This document shows, piece after piece, positions 24,249-33,491 of a stretch of 64,000 nucleotides of DNA. The translations under genes were made by a program, and so were the position numbers. The DNA is from Brevibacterium gallinarum (lineage in GTDB: Bacteria > Actinomycetota > Actinomycetes > Actinomycetales > Brevibacteriaceae): assembly GCF_014836885.1 (NCBI RefSeq), contig NZ_JACSPY010000010.1, forward strand, positions 1 to 64,000, read 5' to 3'. The notes below the pieces were generated by a model that searched no databases, was not told the origin of the DNA, and worked only from the letters and a program-made list of their open reading frames with translations. Position 1 is the first letter of the stretch. Each line of letters starts with the position of its first letter.

Positions 24249-25252
24249 TTCTTCCTCCGGTTCTGCATGATGGTGCGCTGGCGGGGGTCGAGGACGTCGC
24301 GCAGGCCGTCGCCGAGCAGGTTGAAGGCGAGCACGACGACGAAGATCGCCAGGCCGGGGAAGACCGCCATCCACCAGGCGTCGGCCATGAAGCCCTGCGC
24401 GTCGAAGAGCATCTTGCCCCACGAGGGCTCCGGCGGTTGGACGCCGAGGCCGAGGAACGACAGGGCGGCTTCGGTCAGGATCGCGAACGCCAGCGACAGC
24501 GAGGTCTGCACGATGACGGGCCCGGAGATGTTCGGCAGCACATGGCTGAACACGATCCGGCCGGACGACACACCCATGGTGCGGGCGGCCTGGACGTAGG
24601 GCTCCTGGCGGACGGACAGGGTCGAGGCGCGCGCGACGCGGGCGAAGATCGGGATGTAGACGATGCCGATGGCGATCATCGCCGAGCCGATGCCGTGGCC
24701 GAGGATCGCGACGATCGCCAGGGCCAGCAGCAGAACGGGGAAGGAGAAGGCGACGTCGACGATGCGCATGAGGATCGAGTCGATGACCCCGCCGAGGTAG
24801 CCCGACAGCACACCGACGCCGACGCCGACGACAAGTGCGATGCCGACGGAGATGAGTGCGACCTTGAGCGAGGTGGCTGCGGCGATGACGACGCGGGAGA
24901 GGACATCGCGGCCGAGCTCGTCGGTGCCGAACCAGTGGGCGCCACTCGGTGCCTGCAGGGCGCGCGGGACGTCGATGTCGTTGGCACCGTACGGGGCGAT
25001 CCACTGCCCGAAGAGCGCGAGGACGACGATGACGGCGAGGACGATGAGCCCGAACACGGCTGTCGGGTTCGTCATGAGCAGCGACAGCGTCGAGGCGCGG
25101 GTGTTCTTCGTGGCGCTGGTGTCTGTGCTCTTGGCGACGGCGTCCGTGTTGGTGGTGCTGGTGTCGGTGCTGGGGCGGCTGGCGCTGCCGGCGGCGTGGC
25201 TGCCCTGGGCGGCGGTGTCTGGGTTCTGCCGGGTCGGCTTTTCTGCACTCAT
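24245..25252 (-). CDS. Peptide ABC transporter permease (DppC type)
   Basis: 335 residues. A Thr/Ser/Ala-rich, probably disordered N-terminus of about 55 residues precedes the first membrane helix. Then come the DppC hallmark HWFGTDELGRDVLSRVV and the BPD coupling motif QAARTMGVSSGRIVFSHVLP, and the C-terminus has the usual FLGLGVQPPEPSWGKML block. About six membrane helices. The ATG overlaps the stop of the DppB-type gene by 4 bases (ATGA). With DppB and the double ATPase it forms an importer for oligopeptides or related solutes. Confidence 0.93.
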   Translation of the reverse strand: MSAEKPTRQNPDTAAQGSHAAGSASRPSTDTSTTNTDAVAKSTDTSATKNTRASTLSLLMTNPTAVFGLIVLAVIVVLALFGQWIAPYGANDIDVPRALQAPSGAHWFGTDELGRDVLSRVVIAAATSLKVALISVGIALVVGVGVGVLSGYLGGVIDSILMRIVDVAFSFPVLLLALAIVAILGHGIGSAMIAIGIVYIPIFARVARASTLSVRQEPYVQAARTMGVSSGRIVFSHVLPNISGPVIVQTSLSLAFAILTEAALSFLGLGVQPPEPSWGKMLFDAQGFMADAWWMAVFPGLAIFVVVLAFNLLGDGLRDVLDPRQRTIMQNRRKK

Positions 25253-26337
25253 GAGATCCGGATCCTCGGGTCGATGATGGCGTAGAGCACGTCGACGAGC
25301 AGGTTGATGGTGAGGAAGATGAACGCGATGAGGAGGATCGCGCCCTGCAGCAGCGGGTAGTCGCGGGCGGCGACGGCGTCGTAGATGAGCCGGCCGAGGC
25401 CCGGGTAGGCGAAGACGACCTCGACGACGATGACGCCGCCGAGCAGGGTGGCCAGCTGGATGCCGGAGATCGTCAGCACCGGGATGAGGGCGTTGCGGCC
25501 GATGTGCTTGGTCAGCACCGTCCAGTGCTTCAGGCCCTTCGAGGTGGCGGTGCGCACGAAGGTGGCGTGTGAGACGTCGATGACGGCGGTGCGGATGAAC
25601 CGGGTGAGGATCGCCGCGGAGACGACGCCGGCGGTGATCGCCGGCAGCACCATGTGCGTGGCCCAGCCGATCGGGTCCTCGGTCAGCGGCGTGTACCCGG
25701 AGGAGGGCCAGCCGAAGCCGAGGGCGAAGACGCTGATGAGCATCATGCCCATCCAGAAGTCCGGGATGGACACGCCGAACTGGCTGATGACGCGGACGAT
25801 CGAGTCGATGACGCCGCCTTCGCGCAGCCCGGCGATGGTGCCGAGCGGGATCGCGATGAGCAGCGCGACGAAGATCGCGCACAGGGCCAGGGAGATCGTT
25901 GCGGGCAGGCGTTCGAGCAGCAGCATCATGACCGGTTCGCCGTTGCGGAAGCTGACCCCCAGATCGCCGATCAGCGCGCTGCCGATGTAGGAGAAGAACT
26001 GGACGATGAGCGGCTTGTCCAGCCCGGAGGCCTGCTGCAGGGCCTGGTAGGCCTCATCGGTGTAGCGGGTGCCCAGGGCGATGCGCACCGGGTCGCCGGG
26101 CACGAGCTGGATGAGGAAGAACACGACGACGATGACACCGAGCAGGGTGACGAAGGTCAGCAGGATGCGGCGCAGGATGAACGTCAGCAGCGGATGCCGG
26201 GTGAAGAAACCCGCCTGCTGCGTCTGCTCGGCCTGGCTGGACCGGTTGGCATCTGCAGAACGCGAGGTGTCTTCAGACCGGTCCGGCGCCTCGGGAGCGG
26301 TGCTGCTGCCGTGGGTGTTCGGATCGCTCATGCCCAT
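25249..26337 (-). CDS. Peptide ABC transporter permease (DppB type)
   Basis: 362 residues. A hydrophilic leader of about 45 residues, rich in Ser/Glu/Asp and carrying one dispersed-repeat unit, precedes RHPLLTFILRRILLTFVTLL. DppB features follow: FFLIQLVPGDPVRIALG, LGVSFRNGEPV and the coupling loop FVRTATSKGLKHWTVLTKH. The gene ends DVLYAIIDPRIRIS, the standard DppB terminus. About six membrane helices. The start overlaps the stop of the binding-protein gene (TGATG). Confidence 0.93.
   Translation of the reverse strand: MGMSDPNTHGSSTAPEAPDRSEDTSRSADANRSSQAEQTQQAGFFTRHPLLTFILRRILLTFVTLLGVIVVVFFLIQLVPGDPVRIALGTRYTDEAYQALQQASGLDKPLIVQFFSYIGSALIGDLGVSFRNGEPVMMLLLERLPATISLALCAIFVALLIAIPLGTIAGLREGGVIDSIVRVISQFGVSIPDFWMGMMLISVFALGFGWPSSGYTPLTEDPIGWATHMVLPAITAGVVSAAILTRFIRTAVIDVSHATFVRTATSKGLKHWTVLTKHIGRNALIPVLTISGIQLATLLGGVIVVEVVFAYPGLGRLIYDAVAARDYPLLQGAILLIAFIFLTINLLVDVLYAIIDPRIRIS
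26286..26301 (-). repeat. Dispersed repeat unit in the DppB-type gene
   Basis: GCGCCTCGGGAGCGG on the plus strand, read in the coding strand as part of TAPEAPDR in the hydrophilic N-terminal leader. Confidence 0.5.
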
Positions 26338-27902
26338 CAGTCCTCTGTCAGCTTCGCGTCGCGGAACCGCACGGCCCGATCCGAGCGGATCGTGTAGCCC
26401 TCCAGGCGCGAGGTGTGGGCCTGGATGACCGCCGGGTTGTACAGGTACAGGTAGGAGACGTCGTCGACGATGTGCTTGGCGGCCTGCTCGTAGAGTTCGT
26501 GCCGCTTGCCCTCGTCCATCTCGACGCGGCCGGCGTCGAGGAGCTTGTCGACTTCGGGGTTCGAGTAGCCCTGCGAGTTCGACGGGCCCTCGGAGTGGTG
26601 CTGGGCGTAGTAGTAGTCATCGGGGTCGATGTTGCCCAGCCAGCCGAGCATGAGCGCATCGAAGTCGCCCTGGCCCTGCCGGTCGAGCCAGGAGCCGAAG
26701 TCAAGGGTGGTGATCGACACGGAGATGCCGACGTCGGAGAGGTTGTCGGCGATGACCTGGGCGGCGGTGACGGTCTCGGGGTACTCGTTGGTGACCATCA
26801 GCTCCATCGACAGGTCGGACACACCGGCCTCGTCGAGCAGCTGCTGGGCCTTGTCGGTGTCGCGTTCGAAGGGCGCGTAGTTATACGCCCATGGGCTCGA
26901 TCCCGGGATCGCGGTCTGGTTGACCTCCGAGGTGCCGAAGCCGGTGGCCTGGGCGATCGAGTCGCGGTCGACGGCGTAGGCGATGGCCTGGCGGACCTGC
27001 GGGTCGTCGAAGGGCTCCTTCGCCTCGTTCATCGCCACGTACCAGTAGTCGTTGGAAATGACCGATTCGATGTGCAGCGACTGGTCCTTGTCCAGCGTGC
27101 CGAACTGCTGCGGAGGGATCGAATCGGTCCAGTCGATCTCCCCGGAGCGCAGTGCGGCCACGGCCGTGTTGTGTTCGGTGATGTAGCGGAACTGCACGCC
27201 GGCGACCTCGGGTGCCCCGCCCCAATAGTCCTCATTGGCCTTGAGCGTCACGGAGTCGCCGGGCCGGGCGGAGTCGACGGCGAACGGGCCGGTGCCGATC
27301 GGCTCGGTGGTGATGTCACCGGATTCGGCGTTGTCCTCCTCGACGATCGCCACGCCCTTGAACCCGCCGAGCGCTGAGAGCAGGGTGGGGCTGGGGGCGT
27401 CGACGTCGATCTCGACGGTGTGGTCGTCGACGGCGCGCACGTCCGTGAGCATCGTGAGTTTCCAGGCGTTGGCGAGTTCGCCGTCGATGATCCGCCGGTA
27501 GGAGTAGACGACGTCGTCGGCGGTGAAGTCGGAGCCGTCGTGGAAGGTGACGCCCTCGCGCAGGTGGAACGTCCACGTCAGCTCGTCGTCGCTGACCTCC
27601 CAGGATTCCGCGAGTGCCGGCTGCATGTTGAACTCCTCATCGGGTTCGACGAGGGTGTCGTAGACGTTCTCGAGGACCTCGAAGGCGAAGTAGGAGGTCG
27701 TGGAGTGCGGGTCGAGCTGGTCGGGCTCACCGGAGATCGAGGCGACGATGACGTCGTCGGAGTCGGCGGTGCCGAGGTCGACGCTCTGACGCGAGCAGCC
27801 GCTGATGACAGCGAGGATCGCGACCGCCGCCGAGGCGGTCGTCGCCTGGGCCAGGCGGCGCAGGCGTGGTGCACGTGCTGGGGATCTCGTCATAGTCGTC
27901 AT
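26337..27902 (-). CDS. Peptide-binding lipoprotein (SBP_bac_5 family)
   Basis: 521 residues from the ATG at 27902 (ATG at 27893 is an alternative). A basic N-terminus, a hydrophobic core and the lipobox VISGC mark a lipoprotein signal. Family-5 solute-binding blocks follow: LDPHSTTSYFAFEVLENVYD, LAESWEVSDDELTWTFHLR, GVTFHDGSDFTADDVVYSY and QAIAYAVDRDSIAQATGFG. It captures peptides or similar solutes outside the membrane and hands them to the DppB/C permeases encoded downstream. First gene of the four-gene import operon, which is convergent to the MacB-type operon. Confidence 0.93.
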   Translation of the reverse strand: MTTMTRSPARAPRLRRLAQATTASAAVAILAVISGCSRQSVDLGTADSDDVIVASISGEPDQLDPHSTTSYFAFEVLENVYDTLVEPDEEFNMQPALAESWEVSDDELTWTFHLREGVTFHDGSDFTADDVVYSYRRIIDGELANAWKLTMLTDVRAVDDHTVEIDVDAPSPTLLSALGGFKGVAIVEEDNAESGDITTEPIGTGPFAVDSARPGDSVTLKANEDYWGGAPEVAGVQFRYITEHNTAVAALRSGEIDWTDSIPPQQFGTLDKDQSLHIESVISNDYWYVAMNEAKEPFDDPQVRQAIAYAVDRDSIAQATGFGTSEVNQTAIPGSSPWAYNYAPFERDTDKAQQLLDEAGVSDLSMELMVTNEYPETVTAAQVIADNLSDVGISVSITTLDFGSWLDRQGQGDFDALMLGWLGNIDPDDYYYAQHHSEGPSNSQGYSNPEVDKLLDAGRVEMDEGKRHELYEQAAKHIVDDVSYLYLYNPAVIQAHTSRLEGYTIRSDRAVRFRDAKLTED

Positions 27903-28249
27903 CTCTTCATCGCCGTCGATGCTGCTGTGCGTGCCTTCCATTATGGGCACAGATGTGATGCATCTGCATGGAAGCTGAGCGAACGGTGGGGGATGAGATG
28001 TGATCGTTACAGGTGAGACGGTAGGGCCGGAACGAGGTGTGCAGGTGGGACCAGTTGAAGCAGCTGTAAAATTGTTCTAGCTGCGAAACGTGCTGTGATC
28101 CGAGTGTTCTGCCTGGTCAGCGAGCTGCCGCCGGGATCCGGTAGACAAGCACTAAAGTACTCTAACGCTGAGGTGTTATAGCTCGGCCTAGTTCAGCCGC
28201 CATGTCGCCCGCGGGTCTTTTGGCTGCTCGCACGTTATACCGTAGAGAT
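27903..28249. other. Divergent promoter interval
   Basis: About 350 bases between the peptide-import operon and the small membrane-protein gene, visibly richer in A/T than the surroundings. It should hold both promoters. I see a -10 hexamer for the rightward gene but no convincing -35/-10 pair for the leftward one, and no gene. Confidence 0.5.
28238..28243 (+). promoter_or_regulatory. -10 hexamer for the small membrane-protein gene
   Basis: TACCGT ends 6 bases before the ATG at 28250. No ribosome site is present, so the message is probably leaderless. Confidence 0.4.
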
Positions 28250-28768
28250 ATGGCACCCACCCCTCCTGATTCCGGGTCTGCAGACCAGCCCGATCGCAGC
28301 TCTCACGCCCGCGTTCCCAGCACCTCCCGCCGTCTGCCCTTCCTCACCGTCGAGAGCCGGCCGGTGCGTGCCGGTGTCGTCGCCGCCGGCTCGACAGCCC
28401 TCGTCACGCTGCTGGTCACCGGCGCCTCGGCTGCGGTGCAGGCGAGCCGGCCAGCCGGTGGACTCGCGTGGATCTTCGGTGAGCTGATGAGCTCATTCCT
28501 GCTGCTGGGCATGGTTGCGGCGCTGGCGAACTTCGCGATCGGCGCAGTGCGCTGGAAGAAGCCGGCCGGAGGGCTCAAAGGCACCCTCATCACCGCGCTG
28601 TTCCTGGCGCTGGCTTTTCCCGTCGTCGTCTACATGGTCAGCGTCGTGTGGATGCCCTCGGCGCTGTACGTGTTCATCTCACTGCTGCTCATCTGCATCC
28701 CCGCCGGCATCCTGTTCGCGATCATCGCCCGGCTGCCGCTGGGGCCGCGCCAGCGCGACGTGCGCTGA
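28250..28768 (+). CDS. Small integral membrane protein, unknown function
   Basis: 172 residues. A hydrophilic, Ser/Pro/Arg-rich N-terminus of about 40 residues is followed by four predicted membrane helices (VVAAGSTALVTLLVTGASA, ELMSSFLLLGMVAALANF, LITALFLALAFPVVVYMVS, LYVFISLLLICIPAGILF) and a basic C-terminus. I chose the ATG at 28250 because of the -10 hexamer 6 bases before it; the frame is open a further 16 codons upstream. No family recognised. Its stop abuts the stop of the convergent GNAT gene with no gap. Confidence 0.65.
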   Translation: MAPTPPDSGSADQPDRSSHARVPSTSRRLPFLTVESRPVRAGVVAAGSTALVTLLVTGASAAVQASRPAGGLAWIFGELMSSFLLLGMVAALANFAIGAVRWKKPAGGLKGTLITALFLALAFPVVVYMVSVVWMPSALYVFISLLLICIPAGILFAIIARLPLGPRQRDVR

Positions 28769-29440
28769 TCAGCTGCGCTCGGCCTGCCATTCGGCGGCGA
28801 GGATCGCATACGAGTAGGCATCCACCCAGCCGCGGTCGCGGTGCAGGGACTCCGCGATGTAGGTGCCTTCGCGGCGCAGGCCCAGCCGGTCGAGCAGCCG
28901 CCAGGAGGCGGTGTTGCCGGCCATACAGAATGCCTCGATGCGGCGGATGCCGAGGTCGACGATGAGATCGAGGACGGCAGTGACCGCCTCGTAGGCGAAC
29001 CCGTGCCCGGTGGCATCGGGGTGGAAGGCGTATCCGATCTCGGCCTGGGCTCCGCGGGCCAGGTGTGCGACCTCGGGATGGGACCAGGCGTCCTGCAACT
29101 TCACCAGCACCTCACCGAGGACCGGAGCCGAGGTGGGTTCGCTGCCCGCCTCGCCTCGGCGGCGCACAGCGAGCGTGTTGCCGGCAGCCAGCCGCTCGGA
29201 CATGAGCTCCTTGGCACTGGCCGGTCGTGAGGACGTCCACTCCGATGTCTCCGGCAACTGCCAGTAGGACCACAGACCGTCAGCATCGGACGACGCCAGC
29301 AGGCTCAGACTCAGCCGCGGCGTGTGCAGCGGGAAGTCGACGCCCTGCGCCTCGGCCAGCGCCGCTAAGGTCGCCGGAGCTGCTGCGGTATCGAGGCGCG
29401 AGTCACTCGAGCTGCTCGTGCTGGCGGTCTCGGCGCTCAT
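28769..29440 (-). CDS. GNAT-family N-acetyltransferase (RimJ/RimL type)
   Basis: 223 residues. After a Ser/Ala/Thr-rich leader of about 35 residues the protein reads FPLHTPRLSLSLLASSDADG, the usual opening of ribosomal-protein-serine-acetyltransferase-like GNATs. Then follow EIGYAFHPDATGHGFAYEAV (strand 4 and the acetyl-CoA pyrophosphate loop, somewhat altered from Q/R-x-x-G-x-G/A) and RRIEAFCMAGNTASWRLLDRLGLRREG, the C-terminal signature of this subfamily. The substrate may be a protein N-terminus or a small amine. It lies 3 bases from the ABC exporter gene upstream and is probably in the same operon. Confidence 0.85.
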   Translation of the reverse strand: MSAETASTSSSSDSRLDTAAAPATLAALAEAQGVDFPLHTPRLSLSLLASSDADGLWSYWQLPETSEWTSSRPASAKELMSERLAAGNTLAVRRRGEAGSEPTSAPVLGEVLVKLQDAWSHPEVAHLARGAQAEIGYAFHPDATGHGFAYEAVTAVLDLIVDLGIRRIEAFCMAGNTASWRLLDRLGLRREGTYIAESLHRDRGWVDAYSYAILAAEWQAERS

Positions 29441-29443
29441 GTC

Positions 29444-31324
29444 TCATTCCTGGTCGGCGAACTGGGTGCGGTACAGCTCAGCGTAGCGGCCGCCGGCGGC
29501 CAGCAGCTGGCTGTGCGTGCCGCGTTCGACGATCCGGCCGTCTTCGACGACGAGGATCGCATCGGCTCCGCGCACGGTGGACAGCCGGTGGGCGATGACA
29601 AGCGCGGTGCGTCCGCTCATCGCCTCCGACAGCGCGTGCTGCACGTGGGCCTCCGAGGTCGAGTCGAGCGCGGAGGTGGCCTCGTCGAGCAGCACGACCG
29701 GCGGGGCGGCCAGCAGCAGGCGGGCGATCGTCAGCCGCTGGCGCTCGCCGCCGGAGAGCCGGTAGCCGCGCTCGCCGATGATCGTATCGAGGCCGTCGGG
29801 CAGTTCGGCGAGCACCGCATCGAGCCGGGCCCGGGAGATCGCTGAGCGCAGCTCCTCCTCTGTTGCGTCTGGTTTGACGATGAGGAGGTTGTCGCGGATC
29901 GACTCGTGGAACAGGTGCCCGTCCTGGGTGACCATGCCGACAGCGGATTTGAGGTCGTCGAAGCTGAGATCGCGGACGTCGACTCCGCCGATGCGCACGC
30001 TGCCGGCGCTGGCGTCGTACAGGCGCGGGACGAGCGAGGCGATCGTCGACTTCCCGGCACCTGAGCTGCCGACCAGGGCGACCGTCTGCCCGGGTGAGAT
30101 CTCGAAGCTGAGGTCATGCAGCACCTCGTGATCGGTGCGCTCGTCGAGGATCGCGACCTCTTCGAGGCTGGCAAGGGACACCTCGGCGGCGGACGGATAC
30201 GTGAACGAGACGTTCTCGAACTCCACCTGCAAGGGCCCGGCCGGCAGGGCGCGGGGGTGCGCGGTCTCGGCGATCATCGGCTTGAGGTCGAGGACTTCGA
30301 AGACGCGTTCGAAGCTCACGACGGCGCTCATGATGTCCATGCGGGCGTTGGCGAGCATGGTGAGCGGGCCGTAGAGGCGGGTGAGCAGCATCGCCAGGGT
30401 CACGACGGCGCCGGCGTTGAGGGTGCCGAGCACGGCCTGGACGCCGCCGAGGCCGTAGACGAGGGCGAGTGCGAGAGCGGAGACGAGGGTGAGGGCGGTG
30501 ACGAAGCTCGTCTGCAGCATCGCGGTCTTGACGCCGATGTCGCGCACCCGCGCTGCCCGGGCGGCGAACTGCTCGGACTCGCGGGCCGGGCTGCCGAAGA
30601 GCTTGACGAGGGTGGCACCGCCGGCGGCGAAGCGCTCGGTCATGCGGGTGGACATCGCGGCGTTGTAGTCGGCGGCCTCGTGCTGGAGGGCGGCGAGCCG
30701 GCCGGCGAACATGCGGGCGGGGATGAAGAAGATCGGCAGCAGCAGGATCGAGATGAGGGTGACCTGCCAGGACACCGTCACCATGACCGCGACGGTCAGC
30801 AGCACCGAGACGAAGTTCGACACGATGCCCGAGAGGGTGTTGGAGAAGGCGCGCTGGGCGCCGATGACGTCGGTGTTGAGGCGTGAGACGAGCGCGCCGG
30901 TGCGGGTGCGGTTGAAGAAGGCGATCGGCATCGTCTGCACGTGGTCGAACACGGCGGTGCGCAGGTCGTAGATGAGCCCTTCGCCGGCACGGGCGGACAG
31001 GTAGCGGCTGGCCAGGCCGAGTGCGGCGTCGGCCAGGGCGAGGCCGGCCATGATGAGGGCGATCGTGATGATCGCGGAGATGTCCTGAGTCTCGGTGATG
31101 GCGTTGACGACGCGGCCGGCGAGCACCGGGGTGATGACGCCGATGGCGGAGATGACGACGGACAGGACGATGAAGCCGATGAGCAGGTGGCGGTGGCCGG
31201 CCGCGAAGCGCCAGATCCGCTTGAGGATGTCGGCGGAGAGCCCGCCAGAGCGTGAGCCCTGGCCGTGCAGGCGCTGCGACGCCATGGTGCGGTGCATGAG
31301 CGCCAGGGGCGAGGGTGTCGTCAT
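29444..31324 (-). CDS. ABC exporter, half-transporter (MsbA/MDR type)
   Basis: 626 residues. The membrane domain (about 35-330) has six helices and the MsbA-type coupling segment FFNRTRTGALVSRLNTD. The ATPase domain (about 365-620) shows GSSGAGKSTIASLVPRLYD, the Q-loop MVTQDGHLFHESIRDN, the signature LSGGERQRLTIARLLL, Walker B VVLLDEATSALD and the H-loop VIAHRLSTV. It should act as a homodimer exporting lipids or drugs. The ATG is preceded by GAGGAGACTCC. It is followed 3 bases later by the GNAT gene. Confidence 0.92.
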   Translation of the reverse strand: MTTPSPLALMHRTMASQRLHGQGSRSGGLSADILKRIWRFAAGHRHLLIGFIVLSVVISAIGVITPVLAGRVVNAITETQDISAIITIALIMAGLALADAALGLASRYLSARAGEGLIYDLRTAVFDHVQTMPIAFFNRTRTGALVSRLNTDVIGAQRAFSNTLSGIVSNFVSVLLTVAVMVTVSWQVTLISILLLPIFFIPARMFAGRLAALQHEAADYNAAMSTRMTERFAAGGATLVKLFGSPARESEQFAARAARVRDIGVKTAMLQTSFVTALTLVSALALALVYGLGGVQAVLGTLNAGAVVTLAMLLTRLYGPLTMLANARMDIMSAVVSFERVFEVLDLKPMIAETAHPRALPAGPLQVEFENVSFTYPSAAEVSLASLEEVAILDERTDHEVLHDLSFEISPGQTVALVGSSGAGKSTIASLVPRLYDASAGSVRIGGVDVRDLSFDDLKSAVGMVTQDGHLFHESIRDNLLIVKPDATEEELRSAISRARLDAVLAELPDGLDTIIGERGYRLSGGERQRLTIARLLLAAPPVVLLDEATSALDSTSEAHVQHALSEAMSGRTALVIAHRLSTVRGADAILVVEDGRIVERGTHSQLLAAGGRYAELYRTQFADQE

Positions 31325-31572
31325 GGAGTCTCCTCAAGGGTGCGGGCCGGGCAGGGGTGTGCGCTGGTGCCGGCGGGATGCCGGAGCGGCACGCCCAGTG
31401 GGTACAACCGCGGGCAGGCGCTCACTTGTTCCCGGCGGGGCTTCTGCTCGCTGCGAACGGGGGTCGGCAGGACCGGTCGGGCCAGCGGGCGGACAGGACC
31501 GGCTGGGCCGGCCGGTGCCTCCGAGTGCGCCTGGCGGCGGGGCAGATCAGCTCAGAGCGTGCGCATCTCGGT

Positions 31573-32676
31573 TCACAGCTTGCGCATCCGGATGCGGCGG
31601 ATCGAGTGGTCGCGGGCCTTGCGCATGACGAGGTCGGCTCGGCCGCGCGAGGGCAGCACGTTCTCGGCGAGGTTCGGGGCGTTGATCGAATCCCAGATCT
31701 CGCCGGCCAGCGAGCGAGCCTCCTCGTCGCCGAGCGTGGAGTAGCGGTGGAAGTAGGAGTCGGGGTCGCGGAAGGCGCCGGCCTTGAGCTTCATGAACCG
31801 GTGGATGTACCAGTCGCGCACATCCGCGGTCTTGGCGTCGACGAAGACGGAGAAGTCGAAGTAGTCGCTGACGGACATGCCGACCCGGCCGTCGAAGCGC
31901 GGGCGCGGGGGCTGCAGGACGTTGAGCCCCTCGACGATGAGCACGTCGGGGGAGCGGACGGTGACCTGTGCCCCGGGGACGATGTCGTAGGTGTGGTGCG
32001 AGTAGATCGGGGCCCGCACCTCGGGAGCGCCTGACTTGACCGCTGAGAGGAACCGCAGCAGGGCGCGCCGGTCGTAGGACTCGGGGAAGCCCTTGCGGCC
32101 GGAGAGTCCGCGGCGTTCGAGTTCGGCGTTGGGGAAGAGGAATCCGTCGGTGGTGATGAGTTCGACGCGCGGGGTCGAGGGCCAGCGGGCGAGGAGCTCG
32201 CGCAGCACGCGAGCGGTCGTCGACTTGCCGACGGCGACCGAGCCGGCGACGCCGATGACGAACGGGGTGCGCTTGGGTGCGGGATCCTTGCCGGTGTCGC
32301 GCAGCGGGGCGAGGAACTCGCGGGTGAGCTGGTGCTTCTGGCCGCGGGCGGCGACATAGAGGTTGAGCAGGCGCGAGAGCGGCAGGTAGATCGTCTCGAC
32401 CTCGGCCAGGTCGATGGTGTCGCCGAGGCCGCGCAGCCGGTTGACATCGGCGGCAGACAGCGGCAGTTCGGAGTTCTCGGCCAGCAGCGACCAGGAGGCC
32501 CGGTCGAATTCCCAGTACGGAGTGGCGACGCTCTCAGCCTCACCGGCGCGCGCCGGTGTCAGGCCGGCGAGTTCGCGTTCGGCGTCGAGGGACGATCCGG
32601 CAGGGCTGGCTGCGGTCGAGAAGCTGTCGATCCGGGTGCTGCCATCATCGTCAGGGGCATGGGTGCCTGAGGTCAT
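31573..32676 (-). CDS. coaA: Pantothenate kinase, type I
   Basis: 367 residues. It phosphorylates pantothenate, the first step of CoA synthesis. The P-loop is [20 protein letters not shown]. Other family blocks are [49 protein letters not shown] and [11 protein letters not shown], with the basic terminus RRIRMRKL. An extra N-terminal segment of about 50 residues (Ser/Thr/Ala-rich) precedes the catalytic fold. In this chromosome region of other actinobacteria coaA is often a neighbour of glmS; here an amine module has been inserted between them. Confidence 0.95.
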   Translation of the reverse strand: MTSGTHAPDDDGSTRIDSFSTAASPAGSSLDAERELAGLTPARAGEAESVATPYWEFDRASWSLLAENSELPLSAADVNRLRGLGDTIDLAEVETIYLPLSRLLNLYVAARGQKHQLTREFLAPLRDTGKDPAPKRTPFVIGVAGSVAVGKSTTARVLRELLARWPSTPRVELITTDGFLFPNAELERRGLSGRKGFPESYDRRALLRFLSAVKSGAPEVRAPIYSHHTYDIVPGAQVTVRSPDVLIVEGLNVLQPPRPRFDGRVGMSVSDYFDFSVFVDAKTADVRDWYIHRFMKLKAGAFRDPDSYFHRYSTLGDEEARSLAGEIWDSINAPNLAENVLPSRGRADLVMRKARDHSIRRIRMRKL

Positions 32677-32827
32677 GCCGACATTGTTGCATGAGCACCG
32701 CAGGGGCTGTGGCGCGGTTCCTCGGGTGGACGGGTGGGAGGCTGGCAGATCTGCCGATACCGGCAGGGTGCCCTGTTAAACTGATGTGACGTTCTCCGGC
32801 AGGCAGCAGGTGCGCGAAGGGGTGAGG

Positions 32828-33394
32828 ATGATCCGTCTGGCAGTTCTCGGGATGGTCGGCACGAGCACGACTGATCCGGACAGTGCGGAGCCGCCGCGGG
32901 CGCACGCCCTGCCTGGTGCTGCTGATGCGATCACGCGGCTGCGTTCGGCCGGGATCGCCGTGGCTCTCATGACCGATCTGCCTGCGGATGTCGCTGAGCC
33001 GATGCTCGATTCGCTGCGCTGGAATGTCAGCCCGGAGGGCTTCGTCGACGCGCTCATCACCCCTGAGGTGGCCAGCGCGATAGAAGAGGCGGCCGCCCCA
33101 GACGATCCCGTGGCCGCTGCCGCCCCTGAAGTCGCCGCAGCGATGGCCCAGACTCTGGTCGATGACCCGCATGAGGTTCTCGTCGCCGGCGCCACCGTGC
33201 CCGAGGTGCGGGCCGGCCAGGCAGCCGGAGCCGGTCTGCTCGCCGGCGTGCTCACCGGTGATGAGACCCAGGACAGTGAAGGCGAAGAGCTGCGGGTGGC
33301 ACCTGGGGTGCACATCCTCGATTCGATCGCCGAGCTGCCCGACCTCCTCAGCACCGCCCCGGAAATCGCGCCCGGCCACACGCCCGAAGCCTGA
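32828..33394 (+). CDS. Degenerate HAD (phosphonatase-like) protein, probably non-catalytic
   Basis: 188 residues, starting at ATG 32828 after GGGGTGAGG. The outline follows phosphonatase-like HAD proteins: RLAVLGMVGTS at the start, a cap-like LPGAADAITRLRSAGIAVAL, MTDLPADVAEPMLDSLRW, and a tail AGAGLLAGVLTG...HILDSIAELPDLL. The catalytic nucleophile Asp is Gly8 (family DMAGT, here GMVGT). The late metal motif GDTxxDxxAG reads GATVPEVRAG (121-130), with both Asp lost. The domain is kept but catalysis is very unlikely. It is divergent from coaA and followed by two dispersed-repeat units. Confidence 0.75.
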   Translation: MIRLAVLGMVGTSTTDPDSAEPPRAHALPGAADAITRLRSAGIAVALMTDLPADVAEPMLDSLRWNVSPEGFVDALITPEVASAIEEAAAPDDPVAAAAPEVAAAMAQTLVDDPHEVLVAGATVPEVRAGQAAGAGLLAGVLTGDETQDSEGEELRVAPGVHILDSIAELPDLLSTAPEIAPGHTPEA

Positions 33395-33426
33395 GCACAG
33401 GCCCCTCCCACCGAATCGGGATAGGC

Positions 33427-33470
33427 GACCATCGCCTCGGGAACGGTGACCACCGCCTCAGGAACGGGGG
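33427..33470 (+). repeat. Two tandem dispersed-repeat units
   Basis: GACCATCGCCTCGGGAACGG and GACCACCGCCTCAGGAACGG, 21 bases apart, between the pseudo-HAD gene and the convergent permease gene. These are among the best matches to the consensus. Confidence 0.75.
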
Positions 33471-33491
33471 TTGTCGGTCTGGCTGAAGCGG

